NCBI GenBank assembly: GCA_964059195.1
Contig: CAXKWD010000005.1
Coordinates: 147,651,265-147,715,264 of the forward strand
Direction of reading: 5' to 3'
DNA: 64,000 bases
Source of the DNA: Ectobius pallidus
Taxonomy: Eukaryota > Arthropoda > Insecta > Blattodea > Ectobiidae
The notes beneath the pieces were generated by a model that had not been told where the DNA came from, searched no databases, and saw only the letters and a program-made list of their open reading frames with translations. Positions 37,876 to 50,362 of this stretch are shown here, one piece after another. How positions within the stretch are numbered: position 1 is the stretch's first letter; every line of letters begins with the position of its first letter. A program made the translations under genes and the position numbers.

Positions 37876-38626
37876 TATATCCCAATTGTCTCACAGGGGC
37901 TTCTGAAAATGTTATGGTTTAAAGATAGTTATATATTGGATTTTTAATGCTCTAAATAGTAATTACTTTTAGGCTTACATTATTACATTTCTTCAAGCAG
38001 AGGTTTTTATCAGACAAATTGTAAACTGCATGCTTCTAATAATTCACTGATGATTGGTTGTATTCTTACTATCAACATGGAAAGTCTGTGATATCCATTC
38101 TTGTCGTGTATTCCTTTTCCTACTAGTTTGAGAGAAGATCATAAAGAAAGCAAACCCAAAACCATTCTTTTAGGTTAGTGGCTTGTACATTATATACTAT
38201 ATTGTTATGAACTTGAATGTTTTAGAACTCTTCACCGAATTATGAAAAACTGATTACTGCAGACAGATTGCTGTTTTCTCTATGATTGTACTGATCATTT
38301 TGTAATAACTTGTAGATATTAAGGCAACATGATAACATGGTTTTGTTTATGGATAATTGATAAATGATTTTGAATTTTCCCAGTAAAATCACAACATATT
38401 ATTTCCAACAAACCTACAAATAACTTAACTTAATCACGTTTTGAGAGCTATTGCTTTCATCCTCAGCTATTCTTGATTGTTTTGTTTGTATCCCTCTGGT
38501 GGTGGATGGATGTACCTTCTGATCAAATTGTCTTCTGCTGGTGTTTCGAAATTCGTTAACCTGTCATTAATGTACATATCCGTAGAGGGTTAGTAATATG
38601 AAAATGTATTTCAGTTCTCTAACTAT

Positions 38627-38997
38627 GTTCAAATAGTTTTACTTAACCTTACAAGCTAAGTTTACATTATATTACACATAGTATATAATTAGTAGCTAAA
38701 AATTATGTTTAGGATACAAAGATAATATAATAAAAATAAAATTAAGTAATGGCATTAAAGAAACGTAAAAGTTTGCTGGGGGAAAAGTAGTAAATAGGCC
38801 TACAAAGAAGAAGGATCAGCATTTTTTCTGCAAACTTTTATTACACTATTACCGGTATGTTTCTTTAAAGCCATTAGTTAATTTTAGTTTTTAAAATATT
38901 GACTTCGTATCTAAATACATAATATTTACTATTGACTATATAGTATGTCTAATATAATGTAAACGTTGCATGTAAAATAAGGTAGAACTATTTGAAC
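38627..38997. repeat. Long imperfect inverted repeat (hairpin), arms about 170 bases
   Basis: The left arm begins gttcaaatag and runs through gtttacattatatta, aattaagtaatggc and aaagaaac to aaagtttgc. The right arm from about 38829 to 38997 is its reverse complement in the same block order, with scattered mismatches and small gaps. The loop is about 30 bases. It has no reading frame. Confidence 0.8.
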
Positions 38998-39046
38998 ATC
39001 TTATTTATATAAGTTATTATGAGTAAAGGATATACTGAATTACATT

Positions 39047-39881
39047 TTAGCCCTTCATGGGCAGGGATGCTTTATTGCTGTGGGCAGAAGGCATTTTAAA
39101 ATAAAAAATAAGTTAATGATAAATCAATTGAAAGTAACTTAAAACATGCATTCACAAATAAAAAAAACATATACCTTCGATTTTTCCCAAATTTTGCCCC
39201 TAATCTGCTCCAGAAACTATTTTTATTATATAGCGTGAAAATGTTTATGTGGAAACTGCACAAGTCTCTCTGAGCGCATTATCAGTTTACATAGTCCTAG
39301 AATAGGCTATGATTTTCAATTGGAACAGTATCTTGAGCAAAATCAGAAGGCAGAACTGGCCCTTGCTGGATATTGTACATTGTAATAGTAGATGAAGGGC
39401 CTGCATCAAAATTACTCGCTTCCTTTCAGCTGGGTACACTATTTCCACCGGTGTCACATCACTTTCACTCTCACTAACGCTGCCGGTTGTGATTTCGGAA
39501 AAACATCCCTTACCTTTGCTAAAAGATAATTCTGACACTTCACTATCACTTTTAATAATTAATTTGTCAATTTCAGAACCTCTAAGATTCTCTCTTCATG
39601 CCATTTTACTGAAAATAAGGGGAAAACACACAACAAAACGTGCACGCTATTCACTAGATACCCACGCACAGTGAAATCCTCCTCTAAAATCATCCTGGGC
39701 ACTTGAATAAGGGAATTGGTTTAGAGAACATTCTCCTGCCATCTTTTGAAGTTTTTATCTACTTTGTTCATGAGAAGAGCTGTTCACATTATGAGTCGGT
39801 CAGAGAACTCATATAGGGGTTTTCGCTCTCCAGAGTGCGAACAGGCGTGCCATGTATGGGTTTCCGCCCGTGAAGGGTTAA
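39047..39881. mobile_element. piggyBac-like deletion derivative
   Basis: The left end reads TTAG then cccttcatgggcag; the right end is the inverse, ccgcccgtgaaggg then TTAA. The TTAA target and CCCTT-type ends suit piggyBac, with the left TTAA mutated by one base. About 830 bases long, so it cannot hold a full transposase. Confidence 0.75.
39287..39602 (-). pseudogene. piggyBac-like transposase N-terminal relic
   Basis: Read on the minus strand inside the 39047-39881 element, starting from the ATG at about 39602, and interrupted by at least one stop. The readable part is acidic and serine-rich: LRGSEIDKLIIKSDSEVSEL then SESESDVTPVEI. That resembles the acidic start of many piggyBac transposases, but the catalytic domain is missing. 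The similarity is general in character and the match is tentative. Confidence 0.45.
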
Positions 39882-41687
39882 TATCATAACCTGTGTTTTT
39901 ATTTTCTTTCCTTATGAATACTTTCTTCCGACTATTAATTCTTCTGGCCTTTCTACTAGGTTTATTAGGTTGACTTCTAATGCCCTTCCACCCAGTAATG
40001 GACTGTCATTGCTGACTTATTTGTTTGTTGGAATTTTATGCTTTTAAAAATTTCCTTGGATCTGGATTCAGTGTCCCTTTTTGACTGTTCAATGTAAATT
40101 TTTTGCAGTATAAGCCCTATATAACGCAGCAGTCAGGGACGTACCTTGCCCCATGTTACAGCTTAACCACAATATATTGAAAAGTCACAAATTAATCATT
40201 AATGGATAGCAGGAAAGAGGAGATGCTTTATCATTTACTATTCTACATAATGTAAACATAGTTAAAAATGGTTCACCTGTTTTTCTTCTTTATTCCTGCA
40301 GATCATTCAATCATATATGCAATGTGATAGGCCTAAAATTGTCTGTAAGTTTATTTTGGCTAGATAAAGCAGTTGATTCACCATTCTTAACACACTCAAT
40401 GATTTTTAGTTTGTTAGAAACTGAATAGGCCTTTCTTTTTTGCAACATGACAAAATATTTTTTTAAAATATTTAAAAAATAATAAAAAAACTTGCCAGAA
40501 TCTGAGGGAATTCGGACAATGCTAGATATGATTTTTCCTATATTTGTTTAATACTGTACTTTTAAATTTCCCTTGTCCATGTAACAAATAATTTTCATTA
40601 TTGACCTAATTTATACATATAATCATTTATTTGTAATAATCTTCTAACTAATAAAGAAATAAAAAATAAAAGATGTAGGTAAGAGAAAAATTGATTAAGT
40701 ACTATTTTAATAATTGCAATTGCTAGTAGCCTGTACTGCCAGCTTATTAACTATTAGCCTAATTAAAGCTATAGAGCTACAGCAGGCACTCTTCCAAGTT
40801 CTTAACTCACTGACATACTAACACAATGTCAGCTTGTTCACCTCTTTCTATTTTAAAATTCACTACTGTTCTTTTTACTCCTTTATCAATGTGTAAATAT
40901 TTCTTGATGACTACCTGCTGAATGGCGTATCAGAATTTGTGGTCTATTGCAATAATGAAAGGAAGGTAATTTTATTAAATAAATAAGTAACTAAACATAA
41001 AATAATAGACTATTTCACGTGAATGGAAAAAGGGAATTTTTTACTCAGTATAAGATTTTATCACAAATTTGAGGATGTAATTCAGCCAAATCCCTGACAC
41101 AAATAGAAAACATTTCAAAATTAGCAAAAAACTAAAACTGAAAGCAAATTGGGAGCAGGGTAAGAGGAAGTAATCAAAATGCATCTTACCATACTTCTCA
41201 GAAAATTCAAAATAATATGAAATTTCATTCTCCTACGAGTTTTGATTTTCGAGCTCTGCTTGCGACCAGAAATTCAGACACAAAAAGCAGGACCCAGACA
41301 GAAGTGCTCTAGTGATACAGTAGACCCTGTTTTTTTAAAAAAATTTTTATATTCTTTTTATTTGTTTTGCCTAATGTAATAGTTATAAAAGAAGTCTTAC
41401 AGAAACCACTTCATTGCCAGGAAAAACTGAAATGTACACCGGATATTGAATGCAAATAACAAATGACAGTCTGCAATTAAATTAAAAAAACTTTCCATGT
41501 AGTATCTTATTATTATCGTTCCCAGTTAATTATACATGACTTAACACACAGTATGATATCATTTTTTATCTCTTGAGGAGTTACTGAGATAGCATTGCCA
41601 TAATAATAATGTATTATTTTACCTGGCAGAATTAAGATAGTAATTCTTATCTTCCACTCAACTGGACAAAGAAAAATGATATACATA

Positions 41688-42164
41688 CATAGGCGTAACC
41701 AGGCCAAACATATGGGGGGGTTATAACATCCGCGAGAGAGGGCGGTCTGGGGGTCCTTCCCCGGAAAATTTTAAAAATTAAGATGCAAAATACTGATTTT
41801 TAAGTTTCCGGGGTCCCCCCCGGAAAATTTTAAAAATGAAGATGCAAATTAACGAGTTTTAAGCTTCCGGAGATCCTCCCCCGGAAAATTTTAAAAATTA
41901 TGATGCAAAATAACGAGTTTTAAGCTTCCGGGGATTTCCCCGGAAAATTTTAAAAATTAAGATGCAAAATAACGAGTTTTAAGCTTCAGGGGGTCCTCCC
42001 CCGGAAAATTTTACAAATTAAGACACAAAATAACGAGTTTTAAGCTTCCCACGCTTTATACTTGTATTAAGTAATTTATGGGCAGACTTAAAAAAAATTA
42101 TACAATTTTCCTTTTTTTAATCAATGGGGGGGGGGGGGGGTTCAACCCCCTTGGTACGCCTATG
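41688..42164. mobile_element. hAT-like MITE with internal 60-bp tandem repeats, long copy
   Basis: Ends cataggcgta and tacgcctatg are exact inverted repeats, flanked by the perfect 8-bp duplication TATACATA (41680-41687 and 42165-42172). The interior holds about five tandem units of roughly 60 bases, each with ccggaaaattttaaaaatta and aacgagttttaagcttcc. G runs lie near both ends. The 8-bp duplication points to hAT. Confidence 0.9.
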
Positions 42165-42172
42165 TATACATA

Positions 42173-43904
42173 CAACTTGCAAAATAATTTATTATACCTT
42201 AAGTAATATTACACAAAAAATAAAGAAGTTTTAAGATACAATAACAATTATTTATTATTTCCATTACAAATTGATGTCTGGCCAGCATCCACGGCTGACC
42301 ACTTGGGTCCACAATACGAAACATAAAAAATTATAACTATTATAAAGGACTACACTTCTTACAAAAGGAAGGGAGATGTTAACAGAATCTTTTTTTTAAC
42401 TTCTAGATGTTACAATATGATTCTAATGAAGGACTGATTCTGAGTCGTTTAATATACTTAATGACATGTATCGTACATCCTCGATCGTAAACATTTTAGT
42501 TAGTAATAATTAAAAACTTTCCTCTTACAATATAATTTAAAATAAAATAAAACCTGCATTAAGAAAATGGGGGAAATAAACATAGCGGACATTTACTTTA
42601 TGTGGGGAATCTTTTTAGCGTACCGGTATTGAGGTTTCTTAACGTAGAGGATATTGTTTGCATTCTCCTTCATTTATGAAAGTTAAATTCTATATTACTA
42701 TTGTATATTACTGTATCTTGGTAGAATGGTCAAATGGTGTGTTTCACATAAAATTATAATTTGCTGATGCTTATAGCACAATGGCGACTGACAGCTATGC
42801 TGACTAACCATGCACTGTAGACAGGTCTTTCACATTGGTACTTGCTTTTTAAAGCTGCCACCTTATTCTCTGTTTAAATAAAAACTTACTTGCTTACTCA
42901 ATGGCAATAGACAATTCCTCAGCAAGTTAAAGGAATACTTATAAACTTACATATCTAAAAATGTTTGAATAAAATGTTATATCCATAATCAACAAGTATG
43001 ATAAAAATGTTTTAAACAATTTCCTTTTCCTTGCTTTAATGCAGAATCCAGCAAGCTTTTGAAGACTTGTTTTTTAGCCATTTTTGCTTGCAACTTATAT
43101 TCTTTTTGTGTCCTGAATACTCCCCTGCTGGGTTCTTGTGCTGTTCTCTTGAAGTAGATGCTTTTTCAGTCAGTCTTCTGTGTTTATTTCCCCTTAATTA
43201 TGTACAGTTTCCTACAACAACAAAGAGTTTAGAGTTTAGAAATTTGTAGACCTAAAATGAATTGATTAAGGCACAATAATCAAGGCTAAGACATGATAAA
43301 GCAACCCCTTATGTAACCTTGTAATCTGTATCCCATCAGCAATGTGTTAAAAAGCAGGATATTCATACAATTTTCAAGTCAATTTGCAATCCACAGGACA
43401 TTTGGTCACATTAGCCATGCACTTTATAACCATACAATTTTAACTGTTTTATTTAGTCAGGAAACTTAAAAACAAATACTGAAAATTCAAACGTGACACA
43501 TTTCTGCTTTGTGGTTAAGATTTTAATGACAGAATGCTGATACAGTTTTGCCAGCTGGTGTGACAGAGTGAAAAATTTGGCTGATATCAAACTCGGACCA
43601 TCTTTCATTTCATTTATATTTTATTTGCTATCACTTTTGAAACCCCTGTATAGCAGTAATTCAGTTTTGTATGTACAATAAAATACCTCAGCAGCAGGGC
43701 CAGCTCATACATTACGCAAACTAGGCAACGGCCTAAGGCAGGAAATTTTTAGAAATATCTAGGGCCGGCAACATTTAGATTTTTAAAAAGCTGAAATTCC
43801 AATTTTTGTAAAGTAAGAGTTAAAGGATTACCTTTCACACAATCGTGCAGAGAATATTTCAAACTTTTTAATATTATGATATTCCTAGTTTATTTATATT
43901 TGAA
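42173..43904. other. Intergenic AT-rich DNA, nothing recognised
   Basis: No gene or closed mobile element is seen. At 43689-43770 the phrase cagggccagctcat starts what may be one end of a hAT-like element, but I found no matching second end. Confidence 0.45.
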
Positions 43905-44252
43905 TTGTGCACATACACATTTCATAATCGTGACGCATTTGTCCAGAATAAGAGTCTTCATGCATTTAATACAAGAAAATGCGCATATTATCATATACCT
44001 TTTAAAAAATGTAACGTAGGATGTAAATCCCCAAATGTATTTGGGCCCAAATTATTTAATAAACTTCCTGTGTATCTCAAGATTGCAAATAAGGCTTCAT
44101 TGTTCAAGAAGGGACTGAAAGAATTTTTGATCGAGAAATGTTTTTATTCTGTTGATGAATACTTCTATGGTCATTAACTATTCACTGCTCTTGACAATTT
44201 CCTATACAATGTATATTGTCGCTTGGAAAAAATAAATTGATTGATTGATTGA
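43905..44252 (+). pseudogene. CR1-like LINE 3' end, 5'-truncated
   Basis: A 90-codon frame (43905-44177) ends with FGPKLFNKLPVYLKIANKAS, then FKKGLKEFLIEKCFYSVDEY. This matches the C-terminal tail common to CR1/Jockey-type reverse transcriptases in arthropods, after the polymerase itself. It is followed by a short 3' untranslated region and an aataaattgattgattgatt tail of tandem TTGA units, typical of CR1-like elements. All earlier domains are absent. Confidence 0.7.
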
Positions 44253-44837
44253 AAAAGGACAGCAAATTATATAAATAAATTCAGGACATTATGTCGACAT
44301 ATTTATTGCCTATACGTGTCCAGATATGTTATAACATCTTCATAAATACAAATCAATTTTATTTAACCACTTATCAATACGAGGCTAGAGAATGTGAAAT
44401 TCCATGTAAAAAATGGAATGATTGAGGTGGCAAAATACCTATAGCCAGCCTGCTCAGCAGACATGATGCTGAATGTGTGGAAAAATAAAGCCTACAATAT
44501 GTGTTATCATGGTGTCTTAAGAACCTATTAGATACGGTATATAATTCATGTATATACATATTATAATATGCTTTGAAGATGTTATCTTCCTAGCTTTTTA
44601 GGTCCACCTGTGCCTTGTCTTATTCTGTATGGAAATCATTCTCTGTTCTTTATTTAGAATTATCTTGTATAACCCATTTATAATCTCAAATCAAATATTC
44701 ATGTCACTTTATGAACTGAGTACTGTACCTTTCTTTTTTTTTTTCACTGAAAATTCTACTAAGTTGAAAATGTATTTTTCTTATTAGAGCTAAATCATAA
44801 ATTATTTGAAACACCATCATGTCTGAACCATTTAACC

Positions 44838-45180
44838 CAATGGTCTTCAACCCGTGGCTTAATTTTTTGTGGCTCGCAAACAAACAATAATTTCAACGAC
44901 TACTGACAATTTAGTGACAAAGAAACAGTATCAGGTCTAATATTAAATTCAAGAATGTTGCTGTGCTTTCGGTTATTCATTATTTCATTAACATTGCGAA
45001 GTGGAAGACAAAATATAAAACACACATGTATAAAGTTAAGTCATACTTACAGCTATTCTAATATAACTGAAAAATTTGTGTTAGGTATATATCATGTTAT
45101 TAATATAATTTGTAAGTCAATGCGGTCCACTAGTCTTTCACAAAGAATATGGCCCTTTAGTTAAAGTTTGAAGAACACTG
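44838..45180. mobile_element. hAT-like MITE
   Basis: The ends caatggtcttcaac and gtttgaagaacactg are imperfect inverted repeats, flanked by the perfect 8-bp duplication ATTTAACC (44830-44837 and 45181-45188). These ends resemble the widespread CAGTGGTTCTCAA-type hAT group. No transposase. Confidence 0.88.
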
Positions 45181-45500
45181 ATTTAACCGATATCTACTAA
45201 ATTTTGCATAATGGCTATGTAGATGACTATGTTAGTAAATAAAAATATTCATAATTAGGTGAAAAATTGTTCCAAATTCTTAGGCCATGTTTAAAAGCTA
45301 TATTTTCAGCTGAATGATAATTGACTCCAGAAGACATGATCGAAAAGTACACAGTTAATAGCATTCTAGCCAACAGCTAGCAATTGAGAATGTTTGCTTC
45401 ATTCATATCACAAGGTAGCTTTGGTATAATTATTATATTTTCATGGAGAATTTAATTCAATCTGAATATGCTTAACAAACCGTACCGTAAATTTGAATTT

Positions 45501-45820
45501 TTTCCAACAAGACTCCACTACACCGCATAATGCAGATCTCTCATTAGATTTAATTGAATTTAATTAAAGTTGCATTTTTCCAACAAGACTCCGCTAAAGC
45601 ACATATTGCAGATCTCACGTTAGATCTAATTTAAGTGTTTAAAGATAGGGTAATTAGTAAGGGGTTATGGTCAGCAAGATCTCCAGTTCTGAAAGAGAAC
45701 ATAAGAAGAGAAATTGCAGCAATTTCACAAGAAGAATTAATGCGTGTGAATGCAAACTTTCTTAAACGGTGTCAGAAATATGTGACGATAGACGGTCATT
45801 TTCAGCATCTTCTATGACCT
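45501..45820 (+). pseudogene. Tc1/mariner/IS630-type transposase fossil
   Basis: The readable part FFQQDSAKAHIADLTLDLI carries the QQDxAxxH signature around the second catalytic aspartate. After a stop comes WSARSP, then a deletion, then the C-terminal tail LKENIRREIAAISQEELMRV and ANFLKRCQKYVTIDGHFQHL. The catalytic stretch that usually joins these (SPDLSPCDFFLW-type) is missing. The QQD segment is present twice (about 45504-45560 and 45574-45630), a local duplication. Frameshifts and stops make it inactive. Confidence 0.75.
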
Positions 45821-46711
45821 GTAGGCCTAATTCAGAAATCTGTGGGCTTGAATTGAGGGGTTACGTACTTGAACCTTTACCAGCCAACGACTTGCTTTTA
45901 GGTTGCCATGCAGACAATGCGTTCTTGGCACATTGCAAAAATGACCTCTCTGTAGTATCTACATTGCCTCATATAACGTGAAAATATTGGTTAATATGTG
46001 CCGCGGTATCCATTTAATTTGCATTAGAGCAGATGACATGAAGCAGTAGTTAAAATCTAGTGTAAAAATGACGTTAGTGTTTTGTTCCCTGCCATTTTAA
46101 TTGACTCGAGCAATTAAGAGTGCATTTGATACCTCTCAGATTTCTCCATATCCCTGCCTGATAACATATTTCTTGCTATGAGCATCATTTATTCAAAACC
46201 ATACAAATCTTGCAATAAAATATGTGAGATACTTAACAGCTTTACTCGTATTTGGCTTTTTGTAGTTTGCCTTGATAAATGCTCATGCACAAGAAGGAGG
46301 TTTTTAAAAATTAAAGTAGAATCAAATTTTGAAATTACAAACTTCTTGTTTCATTTATTCGACTTCACGATGATTGATCACATTAGTTCCCTCTACCTGG
46401 GAAGTGATTCAATTATTTAAAATGCTCTGATAAGTGATATATCATACCACTGGAGTCTATTCATAGTACAGTAATTCAGCAGCTTTAGCATGGCTTCTCG
46501 GTATATTTCCATTTGTGTCTACATTGTTTTGGTATTTATGAGAAAGCATGGTACTAAAAAAAAATGAACTTTAACTTTAAAAGTGTCAGAAACTTGACTG
46601 TTTGCAGATAACAGTGCTCACTGATTTGTTGTTTGCTACCAGCAATGAATTCAAAAGATGGAAGTATTGGACAGATAGCAGGCCATACCTTCTTTAGTGC
46701 CACTATCTCAC

Positions 46712-47353
46712 CTGGGGCATTGCCAGGAATTTTATTAAGGGGGGCAAATTCATAATTCCAAAAAACGATTAGGCTAAACTCTACATTAATAGTATAAACT
46801 ATACTACATGACAGTAAATTAAACAACTGAACCGTACTGTGAGTTAAATTCTCAGTGAGGATCAGTTGAAAATCAATTTCAAATAACTAAATGCATTAAG
46901 ATTCACATAGTTTTCCAATTCCTAATTTTGAATGCTAGCTGAATTCGACAAGGCTACAAAGTTTTTAAATTAACAGATTATGTTCTTCTGCGCAACAACC
47001 TTGGTGAAAGATTAATATAAATACAATGATGCAATTAGTATAAAATATTTATTTTTCAATCAAGACCCCAAAGAACAATAATGCTCATAAATAGGGACAG
47101 TACATTATAATACACAGAGAACAACAATATATTTACTGAGATCTAGGAAAAACTACAATTATTAAATATAATCTAATGAAACAGCACATTACTAAGATTA
47201 TCACAGAAGCAATAAATTTAATAGAAAAAATTGAAAAATATGAATCATAAAAGTAGTTGTGACCAGTTTTATTCTTCCTTGCAACGACTGCAGATTGACA
47301 GAAACAAAGAGTAGACCTGCTCCCCCCCCCCCCCCCCCACGCTGATGCCCGTG
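46712..47353. mobile_element. hAT-like MITE with poly-G/poly-C subterminal runs
   Basis: The ends ctggggcattgccagg and gctgatgcccgtg are imperfect inverted repeats with the perfect 8-bp duplication TATCTCAC (46704-46711 and 47354-47361). A G run sits near the left end and a run of about 17 Cs near the right. Otherwise the interior is AT-rich, with no transposase. Confidence 0.88.
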
Positions 47354-47858
47354 TATCTCACTATCTCTAACATTGATCTTTCTATTATACAATTGGTGGA
47401 ATGTTGGGTATCCTTTTTTATAGATACAAATTTTTAAATTTCAGTCTTAGATATTCTGTTCTGATTACTGTTTCACTTGTACGTCAGCAATAATGTTTAT
47501 TAAGACTTGTGAATTATTGTATCCTTCAATAATAGGTGCACTTTAAGTATTCACAAATACATATCCATAAAAAAAGAAAATTATAAATGGGTTATACCTG
47601 TAGTTTACTATAATTCGTTAATATCACTGTCCTTTAACTAGTTGAGTCATAATGTTTTAACCCTACCCATCAACCACAATGTTATATGCAGAACCAACAG
47701 CCGTATTTAGAGACAAATAATCACAGACTTCATTTGTTCGGTTAGTACAGGGTACGTCAGAAACAATAAGTGTATTTTAAGTGCATATTTTTTAGATTAT
47801 GTACATTATCTTATAATGCAATTATTGGAGTTTTGGTTTTTTAATATTTGAGTGCTTT

Positions 47859-47933
47859 TCAGTTTTTGAATACAGTGTCCTCTCGATGCACACCATCACT
47901 TTGAATGCACTGTTGTAGGGTGTGATGGAAGTC
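47859..47933 (-). pseudogene. Transposase C-terminal scrap
   Basis: Minus-strand frame DFHHTLQQCIQSDGVHREDT followed by VFKN and a stop. The pattern of a helix ending LQxCIxxDGxH is the usual C-terminus of IS630/mariner-like transposases in insects. It lies near the left end of the 47748-49441 element, as expected for a minus-strand gene. Confidence 0.5.
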
Positions 47934-48273
47934 AATCATTACTTTTCACAATGTCACTTGTAGTCCAGTCAATAAAGGGGAAAAATATTGTGTAGTTATG
48001 AAATTTGGCAGAGTTGGTGGGGGGGGGGTGTCCTGAACAACTTACTACAAGTCCCTGAAGGGCGGGAGTCGGGGAGGCCCATAGAAGGTCCCTTTTATTG
48101 GTTTTCACAAGTTTGAGCCTTTACATTTTTTTTTATTCCCAATAGCTTTAGAGATATCTGCCAGTGAAAATAGCAAATTTTTAAGAAATGCTCTTTTGCC
48201 TCATGCTTTTCGACACACTTTGCCTTTCAGTGCTTCAGTCCTTAAGAGTACAGCAATGCCGTCATAAAAGAGG

Positions 48274-48444
48274 TTATAGATCAATACATTCATCTTCTAA
48301 TAGTATACTGTTGATGCATGTTCCATGGCAGGTTCCACAAACAGATGTGCATTTAATGCTGGCATTTCGGCATCCATAATATCTTCCACCACGAGTTGCA
48401 CAGCGGCAAAATATGGTGTGCAGAACTGTCTCAGGAGCCACACA
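48274..48444 (-). pseudogene. Cysteine-rich tail fossil
   Basis: A 56-codon minus-strand frame with nine cysteines: CVAPETVLHTIFCRCATRGG, then YYGCRNASIKCTSVCGTCHG, then TCINS. The spacing (CxC, C, CxxxC, CxxC, CxN) resembles the Cys-rich C-terminus of a family of uncharacterised insect proteins often linked to transposons. I recall the pattern but not a name. Its start is unknown and it lies inside the mariner-type element, so it may be a separate insertion. Confidence 0.4.
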
Positions 48445-49233
48445 GACAAGTAAACATTTATTTAAAGTAATAGGTATGCTTGCTATGTCTTAGAATTTCT
48501 AAATGTAGCCTATGTAATTTTTTTACCATTTTTCCAAATACTATTAATTTTTTTTTAAGCTTTACAAAACAAAACTAATTATTATTATTACTATGTGTAA
48601 TGTTAACCTTTAGTAAGTATATTTTTTCTAAGAACTAGTTTGCTTGGCATCGTGCCATTTTAATTACCATCTGCTCCCTTTTTGTTAAAATATATATATA
48701 CCATAATTTACGGACCATAAGACGCACTTTTTTCTTTGAAAACAGAGCCTTGAAAGTTTGCCAGAATACCATAGTTACAAACACGGTGTTGTAAACAATA
48801 AGATAATTACAAATTTTGTTACATCATTGCACTTGTCACAATCGTAATATGAGGGTAGTTGGAACCCAGGTATACAAGGAATATTGAGTTCTTTTATATG
48901 AAAGGAGTTGTCTCTGCCTGGTGGTTTAAATGAAGGCAGTGGTCTCTAAACAGCCTTGCCCCTTACAGTTACTGTATGATGAATTGAGAGTTAGAGGGTG
49001 TAAAAGTATTTTCAGCCTCTCATGAGAAATCGGTTCAGTTGTTAAAATATGTGCAATGCCATCTGTAAATAAGAGATTTTCGTACAACACAGGTTTTAAC
49101 TTAGAAGTGATTTACACTGATTCCATTGTACAAGGTTAATCTGTTTATAAAATGAAGTATATTATTCCCTAAATTCGTTTAGGATCATTTAGAACTAAAT
49201 TTCTTTTCCTTTAAATTTCCATTCTAAAATCAA

Positions 49234-49301
49234 GGTGTGTCTGCGTTTCTGTGATGGACTCTGTTCTTAAGAAGACATTCCACAGCACAAATGCACTCCA
49301 T
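49234..49301 (-). pseudogene. Transposase N-terminal scrap
   Basis: The minus-strand frame MECICAVECLLKNRVHHRNA resembles the first helix of mariner/IS630-type transposases (a start like M..RAFCVE.FFKN). It lies near the right end of the 47748-49441 element. It is short, so the call depends on the flanking inverted repeats and the C-terminal scrap. Confidence 0.4.
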
Positions 49302-50362
49302 GGCAAACTAATATGTTGTTGGAGAGGTAACACAAAAATTGCCAACTGATTTCCAAGGTCTGCAACATATCCCCAAAAACAAACCCGTAGATTTAAAATA
49401 AACTACAATTAAAACCCACTTATTGTTTCTGCTGCACCCTGTACCTGGGTTCTGGTGCTACATCGTTAAAAGCTGTGCGATCATTTCACTGTAAATGTGG
49501 CTGCACGTGTATAGACTATGTCTAAACAAAAAAATGAATTATATGAACAAATAAATAGTCATTACTTGAAAATTATTATTATTATTCCATACTTCGATAC
49601 TCGATACCATCAACATTCCCAGTTTCAATAAATACGTACATTAAAAATTAAAAGTTGAGAGAACTGTGTAATACCAACTAAATTAATTAAGCGTGCATAT
49701 TTAATGAGGCAAAATTTAATATCATCAGTAGCCTATAATGTTTTTAAACTCTACATTAAAACTAAAATTAGTTTTTGGAACAGTCCACTTACAAGTTTTT
49801 GTTCAAAAATTACAATGGGGTTTGGACAGTTAGCTTGCTTGTTGGTTGTTATTGAAACATTTGACAGAAAACGAAACAATTAAGAATCTCTTCTGTTTGG
49901 ATTTTAAAAGTCGGAAAGTCTTTATTTATGACTAGATAAAAGTCACAGAGTGGTTTTCCCCATTTCAAGGAGAAATAGAAGTATTTACTATATTTAGCAG
50001 ACTAGCATTTCCTTAAATTGCAGTGTTACCAAAGTATCGAAAAAGTATCGAGCGAGTTTTCTGAAGTATCGCTCGATGCTGATACCATGCAAGTATTGAG
50101 GTATCGAAAGTATCGACCCATCCCTAATTATTATTATTATAATTACTATATAAAGGGCCATCCTTTTCCCAGATTTTTTACTTATTTTATACATTTCCAT
50201 TCATAAAATTTATTGTTGGAATTAATATTTTAGGGTCATCTGAAGTCACTGCTGGTTCTGGTATTGGTGGTGGATTTACTTTGTAAGTTCAAAAATAAAT
50301 TTAGAAAATTTTTAGTCTTAGGCCAATCTTTCACTAAAGCAATATCTTATTAATACAGCTTA

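Larger units (their letters stand above)
47748..49441 (-). mobile_element. Decayed mariner/IS630-type transposon with inverted repeats
   Basis: Left caggtac-type end: cagggtacgtcagaaacaat; the right end is the complement of attgtttctgctgcaccctg. Both are flanked by TA (47746-47747 and 49442-49443). The matched ends run about 40 bases with mismatches. Transposase scraps inside read on the minus strand from near the right end to near the left, which gives the element's direction. Confidence 0.7.

Noticed and set aside
39287..39538. Minus-strand acidic frame as a host gene
   Set aside because: It lies within inverted repeats with TTAA-type flanks and is better read as a piggyBac-like relic.
43689..43770. 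Possible hAT-like end cagggccagctcat
   Set aside because: No inverted partner or 8-bp duplication could be found.
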